20,415 nt of DNA from Acanthamoeba sp. SK_2022b. Lineage: Eukaryota; Discosea; Longamoebia; Acanthamoebidae. Shown here piece by piece: positions 9,201-18,882 of this stretch. The position numbers and the translations under genes are program-made. The notes under the pieces are model-generated. The model saw only the letters and a program-made list of their open reading frames with translations. It searched no databases and was not told the origin of the DNA. The stretch is taken from positions 1-20,415 of the forward strand of contig JANDJZ010000746.1 of the NCBI GenBank assembly GCA_027943245.1, given 5' to 3'. The first letter of the stretch is position 1, and every line of letters begins with the position of its first letter.

Positions 9201-12200
9201 ACCCGCCTCCGCCCCAACGGCGAACCGATCGAGGGCCGCGGCTGCACATCCGCCGGCTGCCAAGTCGGTGCCAGCGACATTCCGGTGCTCGTCTGCAGCG
9301 CGTCGCAAGTGCAAAGCCTGAATGTGGTGGGTCAGAACACGGTGGTGCTGCGAGTTGATGCTCCGTACCAGATGGCCGCCCTCGTCAGCGTGAGCCCGTG
9401 CGGGAGCGAGCTGGGCGTCTTCCGCTACTTCCCTCCCGGCCAGGCCTTCTACGGCTGCCCGCCACGCTCCGGCGCCGACGACGCGACTGTGGACGGATGC
9501 ATGGGCATCGAGGTGGGAGTAGGCCCGTCGGAGCCCGTCTGGGTGGCCGTGAAATCAAACGTCAGCTCTTTCACGGTCAACCTGACCTGCGGCAACAGCG
9601 TACCCACCACGCCGCGGCGCATGCGCTTCTATCAAAACGGAGGAAGCCTCATTGGGCTCTGGGAGCGCTTTGGCTCTGCAAAGCACTGGGCGACATTCAG
9701 CTGGGGCAACACCGAGGTCCACCTAGAGTACTCCCTCACCGACGGGCCAGTGGGAGGTCAGTGGGACAACACTGTCAGGCGGCTGCTGTGGGATAACGAT
9801 CCCGGCTACGGTTTCATGAACCTCATATCCGACCAGAGCGAGAGCCCGGTGATGTGGAACGGGCGGGACATGGGCGAGGGCGTGGTGCTAAACGTGTCCT
9901 ACGCGTGCCCTCGTCGTATGTACGCCGCCGGGCCGGGTCAGTGCGCCGCCTGCCCGCCCTTCATGACCACCAACCGTGCTGGAGCCCTCTCGTTAAGCGA
10001 GTGCACCTGTCTTGCCGGCTTCTTCAAAAGCGGGAGCAACTGCCAGCCCTGCCCTGCCGGCACGTGGTCGAGCAGCGGCGCCAGCTCCTGCACCCAGTGC
10101 GACTCGGGCATTAGCAGCCGGGCACATAGCCCGATCAGATCCTACTGCGCAAACCGGGTACCCGTGGGCTTCTGCGTGCAGTACTTCATCGCCAACCTGA
10201 CTACGGCGGGGTACAACAACACCCTGGACGGTGTCTACACGTGGGACGGCACCTATTCTTCCGGTTGGCCAGTCTACCGTCTCAAGAGCAGCCCACGAAA
10301 CGTGTGCATCACGGTGGATGCCCAGCGCACTCGCTGGGTCTACTGCGACGGCGGAGGAAATATGTCGCCGGCGATGATCGAGACCAACAATCATTCCCCG
10401 CCCCAGAACTGGACCAACAGCAACTTCCTCACGATTGAGACCGCCACCGGGAGGTTCAACAATCTAGACTGGGGGTTGTTCTTTCGACAACCGGGCTACC
10501 ATTCCATCAACGTCACGTGCCTGGATCCATCACCTTCCCTGTCGCCCTCGCCCCAGTGGTCCAGCCCACCGGGCGCCCTCCTCCTCAGCAGCGTTCTCAA
10601 CAACATCCCCATGGGCATCTACAATATCATCGGTTACAACTATAGCGTGCCCGTCTACGGCCACCCCGCTGGCATGTATCTCGCCTGGCACGGTCCCTCT
10701 CTCACCTGGGGCTTCACGCAGCGCCCCGACCTCGACGGCACTGCGCGGTGGGCCGTCACCGACCCCATGGCCGGCCAGCTCGGGGCGAGTGTTTCGGTTC
10801 GCCTGTACAACTCGACAACCAAGAGCTTCCCATCACCGGCCGTGGTCATCTCGGTGACTACGGTGACAGCTTCGCCATCACCTACAATCTCTCTGAGCCC
10901 GACAACATCACCCACCCTGAGCCCGACCCCGACGATCTCTGTGACCCCCTCGATAACCCCCAGTGTCACGGCGTCACCGACACCAACACGATCGCCTTCA
11001 GCCTCTGTGAGTGCCACCAGATCACCGACACCTACATCGTCACCATCTCGAAGCCCCACGTCAACAATGTCACCTTCGTCCTCTGTGACTCCCTCGATAA
11101 CTCCCACCTTGTCAACGACACCAACACAGTCACCGTCGTCCTCTGTGACCCCCACTACATCCGCCTCAACTACACCAACATTGTCGCCCTCATCCTCTGT
11201 GAGCCCTACCCAATCAGCGACACCGACGTCATCACCATCGCCTTCGCAAAGCCCCACGTCATCCGTGACGGCCAGCGTGACTCTTTCTCAGTCACCAAGT
11301 GCATCATCGACACCATTACTGTCAACGTCGTCCTCCGGAAGCCCCACTACATCGCTTACACCATCAGCGTCATCCTCCCAAAGCCCCTCGGCATCACCAA
11401 CAGCACTATTGTCGCCCTCTGTGAGCCCTACGACACCGTCGCCGTCTTCTTCTGTCAGCCCCGCGACATCAGCATCACCAACGTCATCACCATCAATCTC
11501 GCATATTTCCACATCACCCACGCCCTCAGCCTTGTCCTCAACATCATCGACAGCAACACGGTCGCCGTCGTCCTCTGCGAGTCCCACTACTTCAGCGACC
11601 CCGACGCCTTCGGCTTCGTCCTCGGTAACTCCCACGGCATCAGCAACAACAACTCTGTCGCCGTCGTCCTCCGTGAGCCCTACGACATCACCGTCACTGA
11701 CGCCGTCGGCCTCGACATCTGGCGCCCCCGCAGTCGTCCCGCTCACCGATGCGGTGGCCACCTTCGACAATACCAATCCTGTCGCTTGGCTCAACTCTAC
11801 CAGTACGCATTTAGACCCTCTCCTCTCCCTCACCTTTATTACCTCACTCCCTTCCACGTGAGTCCGGTCTGACAGACCAGAGTCTTTCATAACACAGAGC
11901 ACTGGGCGTTGGAGCTGGTTGGCTTCCGCGTCGGTTTGCCGCTGGCGTCTTTGATTGTGGTCAGCCACTCGCGCGATTCCATCACCAGCGGCTCATCTGC
12001 CCTGTCGACAGTGCGCTACAACACGACCTTGGCGGGCACCACCGCTCTGGTGCAGCAGCAGTATGATTTTGGCACAGCCTCGCGCTCGGTGACCTTTGCT
12101 GGCACAACCTACACGGTGCCGGCAGGCGCCTTCAAGCTCTCGTTGCGGCTCGACCGCTGGCCGTCGACATCAACGTCAGGCTCGTTCGAGGCTACCTACG

Positions 12201-12754
12201 CGCTGACCGTGGCTGGGCCAGTAAGCAGCATCCACTCGTGGACCAACGGTGACACGACCCTGTGGAGCCTGGTCATAGCCGGAGACGACGCCGTCGTCCA
12301 GTTCAGCACCTTCCACGTGGCCGAGTTTGGCGCCAGTTCCGACGTGAGCTCGATCGCGGTTTCCGCTGTGGTCGACCCAACCAACAACCGCCGGGTCATC
12401 TTGACGTTGACCTTCCCCTACTTCACGGGCTCGCTCCACTACGACCCGTTCGTCTACCTCGCATCGACCGCCACTTCGTCTGTTGACAGCGCTGGTGGAG
12501 GCGTCTCGTCGCCGATGATTCTTGCTGTGGCGGTGGGCGTGCCCGTGGCGCTTCTGGCGTTCATCGCCATCGGCGCGCTGGTTGGCCTCTTGGTGTGGAA
12601 ACGCCGGCTGGCGCCCAAGCCGGTGCAACCTCGACGGGCCTCGTCGGTTCTCTGCACCCAGATGGCCATCCAGCACAACCAGCTGTTCAAGCATTCCAAC
12701 ACCACTCCAGAACAGGTCCACGCACTCAACCGGCACAACTGGGAAGATGCCTAG
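6256..12754 (+). CDS. surface metalloprotease: beta-helix + M11/gametolysin + mucin stalk + membrane helix
   Basis: Proposed exons are 6256-6581, 6656-6762, 6858-7061, 7183-7260, 7317-7394, 7487-7597, 7699-11802 and 11898-12754, giving about 1954 residues. Residues 1-30 form a signal peptide (hydrophobic AVAIVLAALAVFLL). About 35-320 resembles a parallel beta-helix: a VVVVHSGDYTEAV start, then repeated G-V-x-L-x-G-x-x-W units. A poly-Gly linker follows. The zinc site HELGHNFGLLH (His602) with Met-turn YDTMG (Met634) marks peptidase family M11 (gametolysin). About 1040-1105 is Cys-rich (CAACPP...CTCLAGFF...CQPCPAGT). About 1358-1646 is a Ser/Thr/Pro stalk. One membrane helix lies at about 1876-1900 (MILAVAVGVPVALLAFIAIG), followed by WKRR and a tail of about 50 residues. 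It should be a type I cell-surface protein. Substrate is unknown; M11 enzymes cut matrix or wall glycoproteins. The signal peptide fixes the start; the long frame upstream of 7699 is intron. The end of exon 3 is uncertain. Confidence 0.88.
7013..7033 (+). repeat. (CAA)n tract at the end of exon 3
   Basis: Seven CAA triplets would encode a Gln run if exon 3 extends to 7061. The run follows directly after a complete beta-helix-like unit (ending ISGRA), so it may be an expanded microsatellite at an exon edge. The true donor is unclear: I chose T|GTACC at 7061 because it keeps phase 1. Confidence 0.5.
7786..7815 (+). repeat. coding (GGA)n microsatellite, poly-Gly linker
   Basis: A GGA repeat within exon 7 encodes about 12 Gly between the beta-helix-like part and the protease part, followed by GDDGAV. 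No splice donor precedes it, so it is most likely translated. Its length may vary between strains. Confidence 0.75.
10866..11735 (+). repeat. Ser/Thr/Pro-rich mucin-like coding repeat
   Basis: About 290 codons are almost entirely Ser, Thr, Pro and Ala, with recurring phrases such as SPSSSVSPTTSA and TPTLSPSSSV. A repeated DNA word near CGTCCTCTGTGA underlies it. It forms a probable O-glycosylated stalk between the Cys-rich part and the membrane-proximal domain. Because of the biased codons, the other plus frame and the minus strand also stay open for long distances here. Confidence 0.85.
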
Positions 12755-12929
12755 GCATGCACTGTCACGATCTCTTGTTTTCCAGAGCATACATTATTGC
12801 GAGTACCCTGTACATATATGGTATAACATAGTCCCTAGTAGACCCGATATTCCTCGCATTCCTTCTGCGCCTGGGAATTCTTTGTGGAACAGACAAAGCA
12901 ATTGCAACAGGTATACTGGGTCATTGAGA

Positions 12930-13178
12930 TCTGAGGTGGCTTGAACTATGGGTTGGTCAACGTCCACAACCCCTGAGATCACCAATTTGCTCATGTGACA
13001 CACCTCAAGTGGTGGGTTGGGCCAAATTCCACTGATGAAGGGACTACACCAGACCTTGTTGAGCAAGCCCAGCAGGAGATCCCAGCCTAGGGAGAGCAGG
13101 CCAAAATTGATGAGATCCTCAATGACTGGACGACCTTGTGTGGGTTGGAGTACCTGGTCCATTTCAAGGGGCGTGTGG
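12930..13178 (+). pseudogene. Ty3/gypsy-type integrase tail / chromodomain relic
   Basis: One plus-strand frame reads HVTHLKWWVGPNS, then a spacer, then KIDEILNDWTTLCGLEYLVH followed by FKG. This is the order at the C-terminus of chromovirus Pol proteins: the VFHVSxLK block, a variable spacer, then a chromodomain starting (V)EKILDHR...EYLVKWKG. Two in-frame stops (at about 12967 and 13087) interrupt it. No integrase core or long terminal repeat is visible nearby, so only a short tail survives. The match is from memory of the family pattern. Confidence 0.6.
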
Positions 13179-13320
13179 TAATGTTGTGGTGATGTGTTGG
13201 TGTAGTATTGTTGTGGTGTTGTGGTGGTGTTGTGTTGATTTGGTGGTGCTGTGGGGTGTTGTAGTGGTGGAGTTTTGGTGGTGTTGTGGTAGTGTGGTGT
13301 TGTGGTGGCCATGGTCAGCA
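13165..13320. repeat. second G/T-only low-complexity block
   Basis: About 150 bases of irregular GTT/GTG phrases follow directly after the chromodomain relic. Phrases such as TGTGGTGGTGTTGTG are shared with the block at 3681-3960, in the same orientation. It contains no CpG. Confidence 0.75.
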
Positions 13321-13715
13321 GCTGTTGCTTTTGATTGATGGAGTGGGTGGAGCCACCAAGATGGTGATGCAGCCAGTGCAGGACCAATTCCCTGTTGACA
13401 GTGGGTGGCAGCACATAGGGGCAGTGGCCAGGAACTGCATTGCACAACACCTGCCTGGTGGCACTGGGGCTACATACAATGAGAGTGGCCTTCCTGGGTG
13501 CAAGTGGCAGGCCAATGACAGTGAGTGTGATCATGTCTGTGTGCAAGTGGATGGTTGTGCAGGTCACAATTTGGTCACATTCTCTGCTTCTTGTTGTGTG
13601 CTGCACGACAACACTGTTCTGGTTTATTGGCGCACGCGTGGCCTTCTGTACACTGCTGCCTTCCTCCCACGGCATCCCGCAACAATAAATAGCTCGAAGG
13701 GATTTCGGGAGCTCA

Positions 13716-14799
13716 TCAGGCGGGGGGCAGCATGCGAGGCGCTATGCACATCGACATGAGCTCCTGGAAGAGAAGTTTGCACGCGTACGGAATGTGCACC
13801 TGCGAGATCTGAGGGAGGGGAGGGGGGGGGATAGCACGAAGGCGGGTGCACACGTCAGTCCGACGCGCACGAGCGACAGTTGGCATCACATGAGCCACAC
13901 GTGTGGTTCCTGTTCAAGTACCTGCGTCTTGTTTCGGCAGCTGCGGCATTCGAACGTGTTCTTGCGGAGGTTGGCGATGGCGATCATGCCGCACAAGTCG
14001 CACACGTGCACCCGGTAGGCGTCGGACTGGTCGTAGAGTCGCTCCTTGAGGAACTGCGCCGCTCCGTGGGAGATCATGCAGTCGCGCTCCATCTCGCCGA
14101 ACCTGAGACCACCGTCGCGCGATCGCCCCTCCACGGGCTGTCTCGTGAGAATCTGCACCGGGCCTCGTGCGCGCGAGTGGATCTTGTCGTCCACCATGTG
14201 CTTGAGCCTCTGGTAGTAGGTCGGCCCGATGAAGAACTGCGCCTCCAGCTTGCGCCCTGTTAACAACAACAACACCACCACCACCACGACGACGAGACAT
14301 GAGCCTCTCCCCTCTCCACTACTGGAATGGGTGGCTCGACTGAGGGTGGGGGGGGAGGTGCACGCACCCGTGTGGCCGTTGTACATGACTTCGTTGCCGC
14401 GCCTCTGGTAGCCCACGCCGTGGAGCAGGTCGGAGATGGACTCGACGGTGGTGTTGGTGAAGGGAGTGGCGTCGCCCTCCTCGCCCGTAGTGGCCGACAC
14501 CTTGCCCATCAGGCACTCGATCAACTATGACCAGTCACAACCAACCAACCAACCAACATGCAGGGATTAGAGAGGCCAATCGCCTTCGGGCGCGAGTGGT
14601 ACGATACGGACCTGCCCGATGGTCATACGCGAAGGAATAGCGTGCGGGTTGACGATGATGTCGGGGGTGATGCCCTCGATGTTGAAGGGCATGTCCTCCT
14701 GTCGGTACATGATGCCCACCGTGCCCTTTTGCCCGTGGCGCGAACTGAACTTGTCTCCGATCTGGGGCGTTCGCACCGACCTCACCCTCACCTGCACAC

Positions 14800-14862
<63 letters not shown>

Positions 14863-15127
14863 CGCATCGCGCGCGTTCGTGTGAGGGGGCGTGGAGGGGG
14901 CGTGGTGAAGCAGGAGAGGGGGGGGGTGGCTCTGTACCTTGCAAAATTTGTAGCCGTCAGAGTTGGTGGAGAGCATCACCTTGTCGATGATGCCGGTCTC
15001 GGACGAACGGACAGAGATCGAGGAGTCCTTCTTGGAGAACCGCTGGGCCCGCGTGTCCTCCTCGTTGGGGGAGATGGGCGTCGTCTTGCCGATGATGATA
15101 TCATCTCCCGACACTCGCGTTCCTGCC

Positions 15128-15202
<75 letters not shown>

Positions 15203-18200
15203 TGAGTAGGCAGCCCTCTCCCCCTCTCTCTTTCTCTCTCTTTCTCTCTTCCCCCCCCCTCTTCTCTTTCTCTCTCTTTCTCTCTTTTGCGGGCAAGAGT
15301 GTACCGGGGGCGATGAGGCCGTCGTCCTCGATCTTTTCGTAGGAGCCGTGGCGCATGCCCATGGTGTCCTCGCGGATGGGCTTCTCAAACTCCTCGTCGT
15401 ACTGGCCCATGTGCTTCTCCGAGTCGACGTAGGAGCGGTAGAACACGGAGCGGAAGAAGCCGCGGTCCACCGAGGACTGGTTCATGACGAGGGAGTCCTC
15501 CTGGTTGTAGCCCGAGTAGCAGGCGATGGCGATGATGCCGTTCTGGCCCGAGGGCAGCTTGCGGAAGTGCAGGTGCTCCATGGAGTGGGTAGTGATGAGG
15601 GGCTTCTGCGGGTAGTAGAGCACGTGGGCCAGGGTGTCCATGCGGAGCTGGTAGTTGGTCGTGTACACGCCCATGGCCTGCTTGCCCATGGCCGACTGGT
15701 AGGTGTTACGCGGCGACTGGTTGTGGTCGGGGAACGGGATGATCGACGCGCAGATGCCCAGGATCATCGACGGGTGGATCTCGCAGTGCGTGTAGGTGTA
15801 CGAGTACGCCTGCCCCCCCCCAAGCCACCACCAATCACCAATCACCACCGCCAAAAACGAACACGAACACATTTGAGAAAAGGAGAGAGAAAATGGAAAG
15901 GAAAGGAAAGGAAATCGATCCGAGAGAGAAATGGGCACCTCCTCGCTGCGCGATTTCTTGAGGTCGTCGATGGTCATGGCGATCATCACCGTCTCCTCCT
16001 CCTCGCAGTCGATGTACTCCACGAAGCCCTGCGAAACCAGCTGCGACCAGCCCCTCTCGGAGAGGCTCTCGTCTTGTTGCAGCTGTGCGGGCGCAGAGAG
16101 AGAGAGAGAGGGAGAGAGCGAACAGAGGTAAGCGCGCGGGTCCCGCTTGTGGGGGGAAGGGGGGGGGTGGCATCGATGAGGGGCGTGCCTTTTGGATTTC
16201 GCGGATGTCAGACTTCTTGAGGATGAGGCGCTGCTTGTCGACGATGAAGAGGGGGCGACAGCAGCGACCGGCGTCGGTGTAGAGGCGCAGCTCCTGCTCG
16301 CGGATGTCGCGCACCACCGAGACCTCGGCCGAGACGTCGACGCAGCGGCGGAGGGAGCGCAGGGTCTGCACGAGGTGGTCGGGCTGGCGGTGGATGCCCA
16401 CCCAGGCGCCGTTGACGAAGATCTTGGTGGCGGCGGGGATGTTGGAGGGCGAGATCTCCTCGAGATTCTCCGTGCTCCACTCCTCGAGGAACTCGAGGAT
16501 GGGCGCCGACGCGGAGCCGACCGAGATGTAGGCCATGAGGGCCAGGTTCTTGACCAGGCCGCAGGCCTGGCCCTCGGGCGTCTCGGCCGGGCAGATCATG
16601 CCCCAGTGCGTGTTGTGCAGCTGGCGCGGCTTGGCCAGCTTGCCCTCGCGCCCGATGGGCGTGTTGAGGCGCCGCAGGTGCGAGAGCGTGGAGGCGAACG
16701 TCAGGCGGTTGAGCACCTGCGACACGCCCGACTTGGCTCCGACGGAGCGCGTCGACGTCCAGTTGCCGGTGGCCAGCGAATACTTGAGCCCATTGGTGCT
16801 GGAAATGGGGAGGAGGAGGGAGAGATGAGAAAAAGAAAGAGAAAAAGAAAAAGAAAAGAAAAGAAAAAGAAAAGAAAAGAAAAAGAAAAGAAAAAGAAGC
16901 ACATACATGGTCTTGGACTTGACGGCCATCATGAGGTTGAACTCCTTGCCCTGGTCGACGCACTTTTGGAGGTAGCTGCGCACGTCCTTGTTGAGCTTCT
17001 TGAAGAGCTGGCGGAAGAGGGTGCCGAGGAGCGGGCCGGCGAGGTCGAGGCGCTTGTTGCCGTAGTGGTCGCGGTCGTCGAGCGGGCGCTTGCCCTGGGC
17101 GGCGAGGAGGAGGCGGTGGATGATGTAGCCGAAGAAGTAGGCCTTCTTGGTCTCGCAGTACTGCGAGATGCCGACGTGGGGCAGCATCTCCTTCTGGAGG
17201 ATCTCCTTGGCGTACTTGATGCGCTTCTCGCGCGTGGCGCCCGTGGTCGTGCCGCGCTTGCCGATGTAGTCGAGGGCGACCGCCTGGTCCTGGATGACAA
17301 AGGCCTCCTCGAGCGACGGGCGCAGCATCTCCATCATGTCCTTGTTGTCAAAGTCGTACACGATCAGCTCCAGGATCTCGCGGTCGGCCACGAAGCCGAG
17401 CGCGCGGAAGACGATGATGATGGGGATGTCCTGCCGGATGTACGGGATCGTCGCCTTGAGCGTCTGCCCCTTGGACCCGGACCGCTGCATCATCTTGACG
17501 TACATCGTGCTCGTCGGCCTGCTCCCCGTCTCCAGGCACGACCGGATCTCCGCCACGTAGGCGTACTTGGACGGCGCCATCTTCTTGAACACGTACACGT
17601 GGTTGTGGCTCATCTTCTCCTGCGCGATCAGCACCTTCTCGCTCCCGTTGATCACGAAGTAGCCCCCCTGGTCGTACGGGCACTCCCCCAGCTCCGTGAG
17701 GTCCTTGTCCGACGGCGCCCCCGCCAGCATGCAGTAGTTGGAGCGCAACATGATCGGCACCTGCGGCCCACCCGTGTATGCCACATCACACCCTCGTCAC
17801 AACCAACCAACCAACCAACCAACCAACAACAACAAGCGCACACAGCTGGCCTGTACCTTGCCGATGAACACCCGCGACAGCTCCTCCGTGGACTGGTTGG
17901 TCTCGCCGCCTTCGCCTGCCGCCGTAACCGTGGTCTTGGACATGTCCACAAACAAGGGCGCCGAGTAACTGCACCGCCCAAAACACGCACAACATGTGGT
18001 TTGAATTGCACACATTCGCGCTGAGCGATGACACGCGCAGGCAGGGTAGCGGCGGATTGACAATTTGAAAGGGTGGGGGGGGGGAAGAAAGAAGAGAGTG
18101 CATGTACGTGAGGTTGCGCAAGCGAGCTTCGTTCGGAAGCATGGCCTGGGTGCTGCCGTCGGCTTCCGTCATTGTGGGTCTACTGAGATAGATCTGTCCA

Positions 18201-18594
18201 AAATTGATGATGTAGCGAGTCTGCGTTTGCGGGCCTGCGCCTGGCTTGTGCTGGGCCTCGGGCTGGAGAATGAGATCGGGCGATTCGTCCACGAGCTCCT
18301 GCATGGTGTTCTGAATAAAGGCGTCGAAGGAATCGAGCTGCTGGCGCACTAAGCCCTTCTCCTCGAAGTAGGCACTGATGACTGTCCAAGTGTCCTCTTG
18401 AGTGATTTCTTCCTCCTCCTCATCTTCCATCATTTCATGATCCACTCCATCGGCACCTCTCGCCCCGTAGTCGTCCTCTTCCATAACGTCCTCATCGCCT
18501 GGCGATCGAAAGAAAAACGAGGTGAGGCAGTGTGTGACAACTCAAAATTAAAAGATTATGCCATACCAAAGGCGCTTGTATCGTATTCAGACAT
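13716..18594 (-). CDS. RPB2: DNA-directed RNA polymerase II subunit RPB2
   Basis: This is the second-largest subunit of RNA polymerase II, which forms half of the active site. Exons on the minus strand are 18594-18567, 18498-18108, 17968-17857, 17760-16907, 16798-16189, 16082-15939, 15809-15305, 15122-14938, 14791-14612, 14524-14368, 14256-13922 and 13808-13716. All phases agree and give 1197 residues (yeast 1224, human 1174). Landmarks are [18 protein letters not shown], the fork and lobe sequence [12 protein letters not shown], and [12 protein letters not shown]. The catalytic-site loop [10 protein letters not shown] has Glu817/Asp818. [10 protein letters not shown] and [18 protein letters not shown] follow. 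The C-terminal zinc ribbon has Cys1141, 1144, 1159 and 1162. The ending [20 protein letters not shown] marks Pol II rather than Pol I or III. Exon 1 encodes only [10 protein letters not shown] tRNA-Phe gene lies 215 bases upstream on the same strand. Nothing is broken. Confidence 0.98.
14792..14937 (-). other. RPB2 intron 8 with long (TG)n before the acceptor
   Basis: On the minus strand the intron starts GTACAGAGCC plus a C run and ends in about 30 TG repeats (plus-strand AC tract at 14801-14861) directly before TTGTGTGCAG. The join AAG|GTG continues [17 protein letters not shown]. Confidence 0.9.
15123..15304 (-). other. RPB2 intron 7 with long (TG)n before the acceptor
   Basis: This is the longest RPB2 intron (182 bases). 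On the minus strand it has GA-rich sequence, then about 36 TG repeats (plus-strand AC tract at 15129-15200) ending TTGGCAG. The join G|GA continues [16 protein letters not shown]. Confidence 0.9.
16083..16188 (-). other. RPB2 intron 5, GC-AG type
   Basis: The exon ends ATCCAAAAG and the intron starts GCACGCCCC; the acceptor is CGCACAG. No GT lies close enough to keep the conserved frame ([10 protein letters not shown], then [12 protein letters not shown] and [13 protein letters not shown]). The donor is therefore GC rather than GT. A C-rich run follows within about 20 bases. Confidence 0.85.
16799..16906 (-). other. RPB2 intron 4 with (CTTTT)n polypyrimidine tract
   Basis: The plus-strand (AAAAG)n at about 16826-16897 reads as CTTTT repeats in the transcript, filling most of the intron between GTATGTGC and TTTCCAG. 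The join AT|C gives KTITNGLKYS, the family sequence. Confidence 0.9.
17761..17856 (-). other. RPB2 intron 3 with tetranucleotide repeat
   Basis: The plus-strand (CAAC)n at about 17800-17830 (GTTG in the transcript) sits within the GTACAG...CCGCAG intron. A similar short CCAA repeat is in intron 9 (about 14537-14556). The join GGCAAG|GTG gives [15 protein letters not shown]. Confidence 0.9.
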
Positions 18595-18809
18595 GGCGGA
18601 AGATGAACGCGAATGCCCTAATTAATCAAACCCCAGCGCGACAGCGATTCACCCTCTCTCAAAAGGGCAGAGATCTGCACTGGACGCGGCAACAGGAGAA
18701 AAAAGAAGTTGGTAGCACAACGAGCCTTTTATGGCGCAGAAAGCACCTTAAGGTAGCTGTCTGGTTCACGGAATATTACCACGGTCACAAAAAGAATGGT
18801 GTGTAAGCT

Positions 18810-18882
18810 TGCCCTCTGCCGGGTTTGAACCAGCGACCTCACGATCTTCAGTCGTGCGCTCTACCAGCTGAGCTAAGAGGGC
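18810..18882 (-). tRNA. trnF-GAA: tRNA-Phe (GAA), copy 2
   Basis: This is a 73-base cloverleaf identical to the copy at 3058-3130: acceptor GCCCTCT/AGAGGGC, anticodon GAA in the loop CTGAAGA, B box GGTTCAAACCC, discriminator A, no intron and no encoded CCA. A TTTTT terminator follows on the minus strand (AAAAA at 18788-18792 on plus). Flanking sequence differs from copy 1 beyond a few bases. It lies 215 bases upstream of the RPB2 ATG on the same strand. Confidence 0.98.

Larger units (their letters stand above)
12755..13715. other. convergent intergenic region with retroelement relic
   Basis: This lies between the stops of the metalloprotease (plus) and RPB2 (minus). About 12755-12850 is probably 3' flank; no AATAAA is clear on either strand. 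From about 12850 to 13630 CpG is almost absent: I count 2 in 13141-13620. The block contains a chromodomain relic, a GT-only stretch and a broken unassigned frame (13286-13759). CpG returns abruptly at about 13630. Confidence 0.65.

Noticed and set aside
10655..11968. Long acidic frames on the minus strand and a 374-codon plus frame across the mucin stalk
   Set aside because: They mirror the Ser/Thr/Pro repeat in other frames. The stalk frame is continuous with the protease and splices cleanly to the membrane exon.
13286..13759. 157-codon plus frame overlapping the RPB2 3' end
   Set aside because: It begins in the G/T block, crosses the composition boundary at about 13630 and ends inside the last RPB2 exon on the opposite strand. 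No domain is seen.
14801..15200. AC tracts as a CRISPR or other ordered array
   Set aside because: They are simple dinucleotide microsatellites without spacers, inside introns of a eukaryotic gene.
16192..18024. 610-codon frame antisense to RPB2
   Set aside because: It runs through RPB2 introns as well as exons, has biased Arg/Glu/Leu/Val content and no domain. It is a by-product of GC-rich codon use on the opposite strand.
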